Assembly (NCBI GenBank): GCA_024235995.1
Contig: JACKLI010000001.1
Span: forward strand, 62,001 to 126,000
Source of the DNA: Burkholderiaceae bacterium
GTDB lineage: Bacteria > Pseudomonadota > Gammaproteobacteria > Burkholderiales > Burkholderiaceae_C
Length of the DNA: 64,000 bases
Direction of reading: 5' to 3'
In this document: positions 1 through 8,828 of the stretch, in pieces
Layout of the letters: the number at the start of each line of letters is the position of its first letter
Numbering within the stretch: position 1 is the first letter of the stretch
Translations under genes and position numbers: made by a program
The notes under the pieces: generated by a model
The model's input: only the letters and a program-made list of their open reading frames with translations
Database searches by the model: none
What the model was told of the DNA's origin: nothing

Positions 1-42
1 ATCGTGAAGAAGTGGTTCAGCACCGGCGCCGCCGCCAAGTGA
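1..42 (+). CDS. C-terminal end of an upstream gene, probably an ABC amino-acid binding protein
   Basis: Only the last 13 codons and the TGA stop are inside the window; the tail reads IVKKWFSTGAAAK. The stop lies 14 bases before the permease start. Periplasmic polar-amino-acid binding proteins commonly end in a similar WF-containing helix and precede their permease and ATPase genes, so this is probably the solute-binding protein of the same transporter. The assignment rests mainly on position, because too little protein is visible. Confidence 0.5.
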   Translation: MVKKWFSTGAAAK

Positions 43-56
43 TGCGGGATTGATCG

Positions 57-721
57 ATGGAACTCGATTTTTCGCCAGTCTGGGCCGGCTGGCACTCCTT
101 GCTGCAGGGGGCTGTGGTGACGGTGGAGGTGACCGCCGTCTCCCTGCTGATGGGCTGCGTGCTGGGCCTGCTGGTGGGCATCGGTCGTCTCAACCCCAGC
201 AACCGCATCGTCTACGGCCTGTGCACGGCCTACGTGGCGGCCATCCGCGGCACGCCGCTGCTGGTGCAGCTGTTCCTGCTGTTCTTCGGCCTGCCGCAGT
301 TGGGCATCCTGCTGCCGGCCTTCGTGTGCGGCGTGATCGGCCTGGGCATCTACTCGGGCGCCTACGTGTCCGAGATCGTGCGCGGCGCGATCCAGTCGAT
401 CGACAAGGGCCAGATGGAGGCAGCGCGCTCCATCGGCATGTCCTCGGGCCAGGCCATGCGCAGCGTGGTGCTGCCGCAGGCCGTGGTGCGCATGATCCCG
501 CCGCTGGGCAACGAGTTCATCGCGCTCATCAAGAACTCGGCGCTGGTGTCGCTGCTCACCATCCACGACCTCATGCACGAAGGGCAGAAGATCATCAGCG
601 TGTCCTACCGCTCGCTGGAGGTGTACCTGGCGATCGCGGTGGTGTACTTCATCCTCACGGGCGCGACCACGCTGGCGCTGCGCCACGTCGAGTTGCGCCT
701 GCGCGCGGGGGGGATGGTGCA

Positions 722-725
<4 letters not shown>
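57..725 (+). CDS. Polar amino-acid ABC transporter permease (HisM/GlnP type), probably histidine
   Basis: A 222-residue inner-membrane permease. It has about five hydrophobic segments, the usual RGTPLLVQ segment around residues 64-71, and the cytoplasmic EAA loop (EAARSIGM...LPQA, about residues 121-142) that docks the ATPase. The length is normal for the HisM/GlnP family. Its stop overlaps the start of the ATPase gene (ATGA at 722-725), and a probable binding-protein gene ends just upstream. Because hutD and hutG follow in the same direction, I infer that the substrate is histidine or a histidine-degradation intermediate. The substrate cannot be read from the permease itself. Confidence 0.93.
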
Positions 726-1510
<785 letters not shown>

Positions 1511-1514
1511 GCCC

Positions 1515-2135
1515 ATGCAATCCTTCGATCTGTCGTCCATCCCGCCCATGCCATGGAAGAACGGCGGGGGCACCACCCGCGAGCTGGCCTGCTGGCCGCC
1601 GGGCTCCACGTGGGAAAACTTCGAGTGGCGGGCCAGCGTGGCCAGCGTGGCCGGGCCCTGCACCTTCTCGGCCTTTGCCGGGGTGGACCGCCAGATCATG
1701 CTGCTGGAGGGCAGCGGCTTGCGCCTGCATCGGCAGGACAGCGGCGCCATCCACGCGCTCGACGTGCCCTGGCGCTCCCAGGGATTTCCAGGTGAAGCGG
1801 CCATCGACTGCGCGCTGCTGGGCGGCCCTTCGAGCGATTTCAACCTCATGGTGCGCCGCGCGCGCTGGCAGGGGCAGCTGCGGGTGGCGCGCGAGGCATG
1901 CGTCCCCGGCAGCACGCCCGCCGGCTTGTGCATGGTGCTGGCGGGTCGCTGGCGCCATGGCGATGCGGTGCTCGCCCCAGGGCAGGGCCTGTGGTGGTCG
2001 CAGCAGCAAGCCAGTCCGGCGCTCACGCCCGTGAATGAGCCCGCGCCCGCACTGGCATGGATTGTCTTGAGCCCAGCCCCATCCTTCAATCCGCCGCCGC
2101 AAGAGGCTGGCGCGAAACCCCATGAAACCATTTGA
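1515..2135 (+). CDS. hutD: HutD family protein
   Basis: A 206-residue cupin-like protein of the HutD/Ves family. The family-typical N-terminus MPWKNGGGTTRE is seen near residues 12-23. HutD is encoded in many histidine-utilisation loci. It has been proposed to tune hut operon output, possibly by binding an intermediate such as formylglutamate, but it is not a known pathway enzyme. The start ATG is 4 bases after the ATPase stop, and the 3' end overlaps hutG by 14 bases. That makes it one transcription unit with the transporter and hutG. Confidence 0.88.
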   Translation: MQSFDLSSIPPMPWKNGGGTTRELACWPPGSTWENFEWRASVASVAGPCTFSAFAGVDRQIMLLEGSGLRLHRQDSGAIHALDVPWRSQGFPGEAAIDCALLGGPSSDFNLMVRRARWQGQLRVAREACVPGSTPAGLCMVLAGRWRHGDAVLAPGQGLWWSQQQASPALTPVNEPAPALAWIVLSPAPSFNPPPQEAGAKPHETI

Positions 2136-3051
2136 CTGGACGGGCCGCCTCGACCTCGAGGAGCCTGGCCTCACCACCCGCTGGCACCAGCGCGTTCAGC
2201 CCTTCACGGACCAGGCCCGGGACGGCGTGGCGCTGCTCGGCTTTGCGGTGGACGAAGGCGTGCGGCGCAACGGCGGCCGGCCGGGCGCGGCCGCAGGCCC
2301 CGGTGCCCTGCGCGCCGCGCTGGCCAACCTGCCCATCCTGAACGAGCCCACGCTGTGGGACGCGGGCGACGTGGCTTGCGCCGACGGGCAACTGGAAGCC
2401 GCGCAGGACGTGCTGGCCCAGCGTGTGGCCGCCATGCTGAACCAGGGCTGCCGCCCGCTGGTGCTGGGCGGCGGGCACGAGATAGCCTGGGGAACGTTCC
2501 AGGGCATCGTGCGCGCCCGGCCCAACCTGCAAAACATTCTGGTCGTCAACTTCGACGCCCACTTCGACCTGCGCCAGGCCGCGCAGGCCAATTCCGGCAC
2601 GCCGTTCCGCCAGATCAGCGACTGGTGCCGTGCCCATGGCCATCCCTTCAATTACCACGTGCTGGGCATCAGCCGCTATGCCAACACGCAGGCGCTGTTC
2701 GATCGGGCCGACGCGCTGGACGTGCGCCACGTGCTCGACGAAAACCTGCAAACCGAAACCGGCGTGGCCGCCGCGCGCGACGACCTGCTGGTCGCCCTGC
2801 AGCGCTGCGAGGCCGTATACCTGACCGTGTGCCTGGACGTGCTGCCCGGCTTTCAGGCCCCGGGCGTGTCGGCACCCGCCGTGCTGGGCGTGCCGCTGGC
2901 CAGCGTGCTGGCCTTGCTGCACACGGTGCTCGCCAGTGGCAAGGTGCTGGCCAGCGACATCGCCGAGCTCAATCCGGGCTCCGATCGCGACGCACTCACC
3001 GCCAAGACGGCGGCACGCATCGCGGCCTGCATGGCACGCGGCTCAGCATGA
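2122..3051 (+). CDS. hutG: Formimidoylglutamase (arginase superfamily)
   Basis: A 309-residue enzyme expected to hydrolyse N-formimidoyl-L-glutamate to glutamate and formamide, the last step of one histidine-degradation route. Arginase-fold metal motifs are visible: GGGHE (H119), NFDAHFD (D145, H147, D149) and a third motif VCLDVLP. In the third motif the first residue of the usual D-x-D pair is Cys237 and only D239 is acidic. The segment APGVSAPA that follows is typical of HutG rather than arginase. It overlaps hutD by 14 bases. An agmatinase or another ureohydrolase is the alternative, but the hutD neighbour argues for HutG. Confidence 0.88.
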   Translation: MKPFDWTGRLDLEEPGLTTRWHQRVQPFTDQARDGVALLGFAVDEGVRRNGGRPGAAAGPGALRAALANLPILNEPTLWDAGDVACADGQLEAAQDVLAQRVAAMLNQGCRPLVLGGGHEIAWGTFQGIVRARPNLQNILVVNFDAHFDLRQAAQANSGTPFRQISDWCRAHGHPFNYHVLGISRYANTQALFDRADALDVRHVLDENLQTETGVAAARDDLLVALQRCEAVYLTVCLDVLPGFQAPGVSAPAVLGVPLASVLALLHTVLASGKVLASDIAELNPGSDRDALTAKTAARIAACMARGSA

Positions 3052-3101
3052 AAAACACCTATTCTCCGCATTGCGCATGGGTAAACAGCTATCATTCTTG
3101 A

Positions 3102-4340
3102 ATGATTGAACTGTTGATTTGCCGCCGTGGCATGACGGGCATTCTGGCCTTGCTGGCTGGCCTGGTCGCGGCGCTGCCGGCGCACGCCCAGGACGCCGCG
3201 CCCAACGCCGATCCGGCCGAATTCGGCGCCTGCCTGAGCCGCCTGAAGGACACGCCGGCCTTTCGCCCCATCACCGCCGCCACCTTCCGGCAGAACACTG
3301 AGGGCCTGGCGCCCGACCCGTCGGTGCTGGTGCTGCTCGATCGCCAGCCCGAGTTCACCATCCCGGTGTGGGACTACCTGGCCGTGCTGGACGACGCCGA
3401 GCGCGTGCAGGACGGCCGCGCGGCCTTTGCCAAGTGGCAGGGCACGCTGCAAAAAATAGAGCAGCGGACGGGCGTGCCGGCCGCCATCGTCACCGGCGTG
3501 TGGGGCGTGGAGAGCAACTTCGGCCAGAACCTGGGCGGGCGCCCGCTGGTGCAGTCGCTGGCCACGCTGTCGTGCTTCGGCCGCCGCCAGAGCTACTTTC
3601 GCGGCGAGTTCGCCGCCGCGCTGCGCATCCTGCAGGAAGGCCACGTCCCGGCCGACAAGCTGACCGGCTCCTGGGCCGGCGCCTTCGGGCAGACGCAGTT
3701 CATGCCCAGCACCTTCTTCGCCAATGCGGTGGACTTCGACGGCGACGGCCGGCGCGACATCGTGGACAGCGTGCCCGATGCGCTGGCCTCCACCGCCAAG
3801 TTTTTGCAGAACGCCGGCTGGCGGCGCGGCGAGCCCTGGGGCTTCGAGGTGCGGCTGCCCCGGGCTTACGACGCCTCGGGCGCCAGCCGCAAGGCCAGGC
3901 AGCCCATCGCCGCCTGGCGCCGCGCCGGCCTCACCCTGGCCAATGGCCAGCCGCTGCCCGACGAACTGCCCAGCGCCGGCCTGATGATCCCGGCGGCCGG
4001 CGGCCCGGCCTTTCTGGTGGGCCGCAACTTCGACGCGTTGTACCGCTACAACGCCAGCGAAAACTACGCCCTGGCCATCGCCCACTTGGCCGATCTGATC
4101 GCTGACCCGGCGGCGCCCATCGCCTTCGCCACACCCTGGCCGACCGACGACCCCGGCCTGTCGCGCGCCGACAACCGCGAGCTGCAAACCCTGCTGCTGG
4201 CACGCGGCCACGACATCGGCAGCGCCGACGGCATGATTGGCGCCAAGACGCGCGAGGCCATCAAGGCCGAGCAGCAGCGCCTGGGCATGAAGGCCGACGG
4301 GCGCGCCGGGCAGAAGCTGCTGAACGCGCTGCGGCGCTGA
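3102..4340 (+). CDS. Lytic murein transglycosylase, MltB/SltB family, with C-terminal peptidoglycan-binding domain
   Basis: A 412-residue exported protein that cleaves glycan strands of peptidoglycan. The hydrophobic segment GILALLAGLVAALPAHAQ is a signal peptide ending near residue 30. The transglycosylase domain has the catalytic Glu137 in GVWGVESNFG and the family motif GAFGQTQFMPSTF. Residues about 350-410 form a PG_binding_1 domain. The start is uncertain: ATG at 3132 (MTGILAL) gives a more compact signal peptide. A -10-like TATCAT at 3090-3095 would place transcription initiation near 3102, which also favours the later start. It lacks an obvious lipobox, unlike E. coli MltB. Confidence 0.9.
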   Translation: MIELLICRRGMTGILALLAGLVAALPAHAQDAAPNADPAEFGACLSRLKDTPAFRPITAATFRQNTEGLAPDPSVLVLLDRQPEFTIPVWDYLAVLDDAERVQDGRAAFAKWQGTLQKIEQRTGVPAAIVTGVWGVESNFGQNLGGRPLVQSLATLSCFGRRQSYFRGEFAAALRILQEGHVPADKLTGSWAGAFGQTQFMPSTFFANAVDFDGDGRRDIVDSVPDALASTAKFLQNAGWRRGEPWGFEVRLPRAYDASGASRKARQPIAAWRRAGLTLANGQPLPDELPSAGLMIPAAGGPAFLVGRNFDALYRYNASENYALAIAHLADLIADPAAPIAFATPWPTDDPGLSRADNRELQTLLLARGHDIGSADGMIGAKTREAIKAEQQRLGMKADGRAGQKLLNALRR

Positions 4341-4364
4341 TCGCAGCCGCCCCGCGCAGCCCCG

Positions 4365-5273
4365 TCAAAGCCAGCGCGCGGCCAGCGCCAGCGTGCAGGC
4401 CGCCAGCGCGTTGTGCGCCAGCACCAGCGCCATCGGAAAGTGGGCGCTCACCATCGCTGGCCCCAGCACGATCTGGGCCAGCAGGCAGGCCAGCAGCAGC
4501 CCGGCCCCGCGGTCGCCCTGCCGCAGCCGCCGCCAGGCCAGTGGCACGCCCAGCGCCACCACGCCCCAGGCCGCCAGCCGGTGCAGCCATTGCACGGGCG
4601 CGCCCGGCGCGCTGCCGGGCGCACGCCACGGCTGCAGCGCCGCCCAGGACTGGCCCTGCGCCGCGGCGGCGCAGTCGGCCAAGCCGTCGCAGCTCAGGAT
4701 CGAGCCGGTGGCGCTGGCCAGGCCGCCCAGCACCACCTGCGCCAGCACGGCCAGGGCCAACAGCCACGCCCACGCCCGCGCGCCCGCGCCGCCGACGCGC
4801 CGGCGCGCCGCCAGGCGCACGCACAGCGCCAGCATGGCAAAGCCGCCCAGCAGGTTGCCCAGCGCCACGGCGGGCAGCACCGAGCCCGCGCTGAACGGCC
4901 CCAGCAGCGCCAGGAACAGCGTGACCCCCAGCAGGGCCAGGGCCTCGCCGCTGTCCTGCTGCCAGCGGGGGCGCCCGCCCAGGCCGATGGCCAGCATGAT
5001 CAGAACGAGCCCCAGCGCCGCCACCGCCAGCACGCGGTGTGCGGCGCGCACCGGCGCCAGCGCATCGGGCGCCTGCGCCACCGCCCCGGCCTGCGCGGCC
5101 CCGTAGCACTGCGGCCAGGGCGCGCAGCCGATGCCGGACTTGGCCAGCCGCAGGGTGGCGCTCAGCAGGATGATGGCCAGCACCAGCGCGGCGCAGACCC
5201 AGGCCAGCCGGCGCAGCCAGCGCGCGCCCGGATCGGCCGCCGGCGCCGGGGGGAAAACCTTACCTGACATCAT
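4365..5273 (-). CDS. ctaA: COX15/CtaA family heme A synthase-like protein
   Basis: A multi-span inner-membrane protein of about 302 residues, of the COX15/CtaA family that oxidises heme O to heme A. It has about eight hydrophobic helices, the loop SGIGCAPWPQCYG after the first helix, and conserved histidines in RAAHRV, WLHRLAAWG and VLAHNAL that correspond to the heme-binding positions. The second cysteine pair (CDGLADC) is also present. I chose the ATG at 5273 (MMSGK); the frame stays open to 5318. It is transcribed away from the oxidase-like operon that starts at 5417. It may supply heme A to that enzyme or to a standard cytochrome c oxidase elsewhere. Confidence 0.85.
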   Translation of the reverse strand: MMSGKVFPPAPAADPGARWLRRLAWVCAALVLAIILLSATLRLAKSGIGCAPWPQCYGAAQAGAVAQAPDALAPVRAAHRVLAVAALGLVLIMLAIGLGGRPRWQQDSGEALALLGVTLFLALLGPFSAGSVLPAVALGNLLGGFAMLALCVRLAARRRVGGAGARAWAWLLALAVLAQVVLGGLASATGSILSCDGLADCAAAAQGQSWAALQPWRAPGSAPGAPVQWLHRLAAWGVVALGVPLAWRRLRQGDRGAGLLLACLLAQIVLGPAMVSAHFPMALVLAHNALAACTLALAARWL

Positions 5274-5322
5274 GGCGCGCGATGGTAGCGTAGGGCCCAC
5301 TGGCCGGCGTGGCGGCAAAACA

Positions 5323-5364
5323 TTGAACTAAGTCAAATCTATCCCGAGTAATGCACTCGAGAAT
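5323..5364 (+). promoter_or_regulatory. FNR/Anr/Dnr-type box with class II promoter
   Basis: TTGAACTAAGTCAA at 5323-5336 fits the TTGA-N6-TCAA core bound by the FNR/CRP-family regulators FNR, Anr, Dnr and NnrR. Its centre is 5329.5. A class II site at -41.5 would put the start of transcription near 5371 and the -10 hexamer at 5359-5364, where GAGAAT is found. The leader would then be about 46 bases, with a GGAGGA ribosome site at 5407-5412. This suggests induction at low oxygen or by nitric oxide. Which regulator acts cannot be told from the site. Confidence 0.6.
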
Positions 5365-5416
5365 TGACCGACCTGTCTGTTTCGCTGTGCCGCGACAACT
5401 TTTTTTGGAGGAAAGC

Positions 5417-5581
5417 ATGAGCTCGAACGACGACCTGAACGACCCCAACGCGCCCATTCCCTGGGTGCAGCAGCTGCTGGACAGCCCCTTCATCCTGCTG
5501 TTCCTGGGCGTGCTGATCCCCATGCTGGTCTACAACCTGTGGGGCGTGGTCGAAATCATGATGCTGCCCCTGGCCAAGTAG
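5417..5581 (+). CDS. Small single-span membrane protein, first gene of the respiratory operon
   Basis: A 54-residue protein with an acidic N-terminus (SSNDDLNDPNAP) and one hydrophobic helix at about residues 25-49. A strong GGAGGA ribosome site lies 4 bases before the ATG. Its place directly before the CuA subunit gene and its single span suggest an accessory subunit, comparable in size and position to the small subunit IIa of ba3-type oxidases. I see no sequence motif that proves this. The frame extends upstream to 5351, but the ribosome site supports 5417. Confidence 0.72.
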   Translation: MSSNDDLNDPNAPIPWVQQLLDSPFILLFLGVLIPMLVYNLWGVVEIMMLPLAK

Positions 5582-5622
5582 GCCGGCGCCCGGATCGTCC
5601 TTCAACCAAGAGATACAACACC

Positions 5623-6165
5623 ATGAGCGCCATCCTGCCGCCGTCGGAACGGCTTTGGTACAAGCATCCCATCGATCGGGTCGAGGGCACGTGGATCGTG
5701 CTGTCGCTGACCTGGTGCCTGATCATGTTCGTCATGATGGTCGGCTGGCACGTCTGGGGCAACCAGAACCTGTCGACCGAGACCTACCGCACCACGCCCG
5801 AGAAGTTCATGACCCAGGCCCAGGCCGCGGTCGACAAGTACACGGTGCGCACCGAGGGCGAGCAAAAGACCCCCGTGGTCGCCCCGCCGCCCGGCGCCGA
5901 CGTCTACGTGCTGGGCCGGCTGTGGAACTTCTGGCCCATCCTGGAGCTGAAGAAGGGCGAGAAATACCGCCTGCACCTGACGGCCATGGACTACAACCAC
6001 GGCTTTTCGCTGCAGCCGCAGAACATCAACATCCAGTTGGTGCCGGGCTTCGAGCACGTGCTGACCATCACCCCCAACCAATCGGGTCAGATCTCGATCG
6101 TGTGCAACGAGTTCTGTGGCATTGGCCACCACACCATGGTCGGCCGGATGTATATCAAAGACTGA
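5623..6165 (+). CDS. CuA-containing subunit II of a heme-copper oxidoreductase (NorS/CoxB-like)
   Basis: A 180-residue protein with a single N-terminal membrane anchor (about residues 22-45) and a periplasmic cupredoxin domain. All CuA ligands are present: His126, Cys161, Glu163 (backbone ligand), Cys165, His169 and Met172, in the arrangement CNEFCGIGHHTM. It is short, like subunit II of B-type (ba3) oxidases and of the sNOR clusters of ammonia oxidisers (norS), and has no fused cytochrome c domain. It should receive electrons from a small periplasmic donor and pass them to the subunit I gene product 10 bases downstream. The alternative reading is a plain ba3-type cytochrome c oxidase subunit II. 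Confidence 0.88.
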   Translation: MSAILPPSERLWYKHPIDRVEGTWIVLSLTWCLIMFVMMVGWHVWGNQNLSTETYRTTPEKFMTQAQAAVDKYTVRTEGEQKTPVVAPPPGADVYVLGRLWNFWPILELKKGEKYRLHLTAMDYNHGFSLQPQNINIQLVPGFEHVLTITPNQSGQISIVCNEFCGIGHHTMVGRMYIKD

Positions 6166-6175
6166 GGGACGCACC

Positions 6176-7876
6176 ATGGGACAAGCCACCACCTACCGCA
6201 CCTGCCCGCGATCGGGCCTGCAATTCGAGGCGCAGGCCGAAAAACTGATGATCTTCAACGCCGTCATGGGCGTGCTGTTCCTGGCCTTTGGCGGCCTGCT
6301 GGCCATCGGCGTGGTGCTCACGCGCTGGCCGGCCGTGCACTGGCTCGAGGCCGACACCTTCTATATGGTGCTGACGGCCCACGGGCTGGACATGCTGATC
6401 TTCTGGCTGATCTTCTTCGAGATCGCCATCCTGTACTTCTGCTCCTCCACCCTGCTGCGCTGCCGCATCGCCACGCCCAAGATCGCCTGGCTGGCCTTCG
6501 CGCTGATGGTGATCGGCTCGGTGGGCAACAACATCGTCGTGTTCCAGGGCAGCTCCAGCGTCATGATGACCAGCTACGTGCCCATGATGGCCTCGTCCTG
6601 GTTCTACCTGACCATCATCCTGTTCGCGGTCGGCGCCCTGCTGGGCTGCGGCGTGTTCTTCGGCACCCTGGTGGTCGCCAAGCGCGACCGCACCTACCAG
6701 GGTTCGGTCCCGCTGGTCACCATGGGCGCCATCACGGCGGCCATCATCGCGGTATTCACGCTGCTGTCGGGCGCCATCATCCTGGTGCCCACCTGGCTGA
6801 TGTCCATCGGACTGCTCAAGCAGGTCGACCCGCTGGCCTACCGCACCATCTGGTGGGCGCTGGGCCACTCCTCGCAGCAGATCAACGTGGCGGCGCACAT
6901 CTCGGTGTGGTACCTGGTGGCGGCCGTCGTCTTCGGCGCCAAGCCGATGAGCGAGCGCGTCAGCCGCACGGCCTTCCTGCTCTACATCCTGTTCCTGCAG
7001 CTGGCCAGCGCCCACCACCTGCTGGCCGACCCGGGCCTGTCCACGCCCTGGAAGATCGTCAACACCAGCTACTTCATGTACTTTGCGGTGCTGGCCTCCA
7101 TGCTGCACGGCCTGACGGTGCCCGGCGCGATGGAAGTGGCGCAGCGCGAAAAGGGCTTCACCAAGGGCCTGTTCGAGTGGCTGCGCAAGGCGCCCTGGGG
7201 CAACCCCACGTTCTCGGGCGTGTTCATCTCGATCATCGGCTTCGGCTTCCTGGGCGGCATCTCCGGCGTGATGATGGGCACCGAGCAGCTGAACATGATC
7301 ATCCACAACACCATCTACGTGCCGGGGCACTTCCACGCCACGGTGGTGGTGGGCACCACGCTGACCTTCATGGCGCTGACCTACTACCTGATCCCGGTGC
7401 TGTTCAAGCGCGAGATGATCGCGCCCACGCTGGCCAAGTGGCAGCCGTACATCTTCGGCTTCTCGATGTACTTCTTCTGCCTGGTGATGATGGGCGCCGG
7501 CACCCTGGGCGTGTCGCGCCGCCACTGGGACATGGCCTTTGCCGGCAACCCGCTGGCCTACGAATGGCCCGGCGCGGCCTACCTGATGATGGGCCTGGTC
7601 GGCATCGGCGGCGTGGCAGCCATCACCGGCGGCGCGATCTACATCTACGTCACCGTCGGCTCGCTGCTGTGGGGCAAGCGCCTGGAGCGCGGCACCGAGC
7701 GCGCCACCTTCACGCCGATCCCGCGCACCGCCCCCACCGTGGTGGCGCAGACGGCAGGCTCGGCCGGCTTTGCCGCCCCCGGCACCTTCGTGCTGGCCAT
7801 GGTGTTCCTGGTGGCCTTCGTGCTGTACTACTTCATCAACTGGAAGTACCTGTCCACCTTGTGGGGCCTGAGCTGA
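6176..7876 (+). CDS. Heme-copper oxidoreductase subunit I without the helix VI tyrosine (sNOR/NorY-like; ba3-oxidase relative)
   Basis: A 566-residue protein with about 13 membrane helices. The metal ligands of the heme-copper superfamily can be read: His69 in AHGLDM (low-spin heme), His231 (CuB, helix VI), His280 and His281 in SAHHLL (CuB), His385 (high-spin heme) and His387 (low-spin heme) in VPGHFHAT. In O2-reducing A- and B-type oxidases helix VI carries GHPEVY or similar, with a tyrosine four residues after the histidine, cross-linked to it. Here the segment is GHSSQQ, with Gln235 at the tyrosine position. Absence of this tyrosine is typical of NO reductases. The gene order CuA subunit, subunit I, SenC matches the norSY-senC cluster described in Nitrosomonas. 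I infer NO reductase activity; an unusual oxidase is the alternative. The start follows a GAGGGA ribosome site. Confidence 0.85.
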   Translation: MGQATTYRTCPRSGLQFEAQAEKLMIFNAVMGVLFLAFGGLLAIGVVLTRWPAVHWLEADTFYMVLTAHGLDMLIFWLIFFEIAILYFCSSTLLRCRIATPKIAWLAFALMVIGSVGNNIVVFQGSSSVMMTSYVPMMASSWFYLTIILFAVGALLGCGVFFGTLVVAKRDRTYQGSVPLVTMGAITAAIIAVFTLLSGAIILVPTWLMSIGLLKQVDPLAYRTIWWALGHSSQQINVAAHISVWYLVAAVVFGAKPMSERVSRTAFLLYILFLQLASAHHLLADPGLSTPWKIVNTSYFMYFAVLASMLHGLTVPGAMEVAQREKGFTKGLFEWLRKAPWGNPTFSGVFISIIGFGFLGGISGVMMGTEQLNMIIHNTIYVPGHFHATVVVGTTLTFMALTYYLIPVLFKREMIAPTLAKWQPYIFGFSMYFFCLVMMGAGTLGVSRRHWDMAFAGNPLAYEWPGAAYLMMGLVGIGGVAAITGGAIYIYVTVGSLLWGKRLERGTERATFTPIPRTAPTVVAQTAGSAGFAAPGTFVLAMVFLVAFVLYYFINWKYLSTLWGLS

Positions 7877-7934
7877 AGCCGGGCCGTTGACCGCCGCGGC
7901 GCCTGGGGCGGCGGTTCGGAGTGTGAAAGTGGTG

Positions 7935-8828
7935 ATGAACGTGGTGATCGGGCTGGCCCGGCGAGCGCAACGCACGCTGGGGCCGCTGGCGGCGGCGGCC
8001 CTGCTGGGCGCCGCCGGCTGGGCGCAGGCGCAGGATGCGGCAACCAGCACCGTGCCGCGCCTGGACGAGGCGGCCGCCCTGGCCGCCGGCCAGGCGGTCA
8101 TCGGCAGCACCCCGCCCGACTTCACCTTCCTCGACCGCCAGGGCAGGCCGGTGCGCCTGTCGCAGTACCGCGGCAAGCCGCTGCTGGTAAGCTTTATTTA
8201 CACCGGCTGCTTCGAGATCTGTCCCGCCACCACGCGCAACCTGTACGAAGCCGTCAAGGGGCTGGACAAGCTGCTCAGCCCCAACCAGTTCAACGTCGTC
8301 AGCATCGGCTTCAACCAGCCGGCCGACTCGCCGGTGGCGCTGCGCTCGTTCGCCGCGCAGTACGGCATCAAGTACCCCAATTGGGAATTCCTCAGCCCGC
8401 ACGCCAAGATCGTCGAGCCGCTCACGCGCAGCTTCGGTTTCAGCTACCTGGCCACGCCGGCCGGGTTCGACCACATCCTGGGCGTCACCGTGCTCGACGC
8501 CGAGGGCAAGATCGCCACCCAGGTCTGGGGCGACACGCTGACGGCGCAGCAGCTGGGCGAGCCCTTGCGCCAGCTGCTGGGGCGCGCGCCCGTCACCCAG
8601 CGCGAGACGCTGACCAGCCTGCTCGAGCGCGTGCGCATCCTGTGCACCGTGTACGACCCCGAGACCGGCAGCTACCGCTTCAAGTACGCGCTGGTGATGG
8701 AGTTGGTGGGCGGCATGGTGTTCTTCCTGTGGATGATCGGCTACGGCGTGGCCGAGTGGCGCCGTTCGCGCCGCACCCGCCGGCAGGCCCGCGCCCCGGC
8801 GGTGCTGCCACGGGAGGCGCTGCGTTGA
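7935..8828 (+). CDS. SCO1/SenC/PrrC family copper chaperone with C-terminal membrane helix
   Basis: A protein of about 297 residues: an N-terminal signal or anchor segment (about residues 13-33), a thioredoxin-like SCO domain and a second hydrophobic helix near the C-terminus (MELVGGMVFFLWMIGYG). The copper-binding residues are Cys92 and Cys96 in TGCFEIC and His180 in GFDHILG. SCO proteins deliver copper to, or reduce, the CuA site of subunit II, which fits the CuA gene two genes upstream. The C-terminal helix is not standard for SCO1. The start is uncertain: GTG at 7929 sits 7 bases after GGAG (7918-7921), ATG at 7935 sits 13 after it, and the frame is open to TTG at 7887. Confidence 0.88.
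   Translation: MNVVIGLARRAQRTLGPLAAAALLGAAGWAQAQDAATSTVPRLDEAAALAAGQAVIGSTPPDFTFLDRQGRPVRLSQYRGKPLLVSFIYTGCFEICPATTRNLYEAVKGLDKLLSPNQFNVVSIGFNQPADSPVALRSFAAQYGIKYPNWEFLSPHAKIVEPLTRSFGFSYLATPAGFDHILGVTVLDAEGKIATQVWGDTLTAQQLGEPLRQLLGRAPVTQRETLTSLLERVRILCTVYDPETGSYRFKYALVMELVGGMVFFLWMIGYGVAEWRRSRRTRRQARAPAVLPREALR

Noticed and set aside
3067..3095. Full sigma70 promoter before the lytic transglycosylase gene
   Set aside because: TATCAT is present, but the only TTG-type -35 nearby is 13 bases away, too close; only the -10 is mentioned.
6176..7876. Annotation as an ordinary ba3-type cytochrome c oxidase subunit I
   Set aside because: The helix VI tyrosine is replaced by Gln and the gene order matches norSY-senC. 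The plain oxidase reading is kept only as an alternative.
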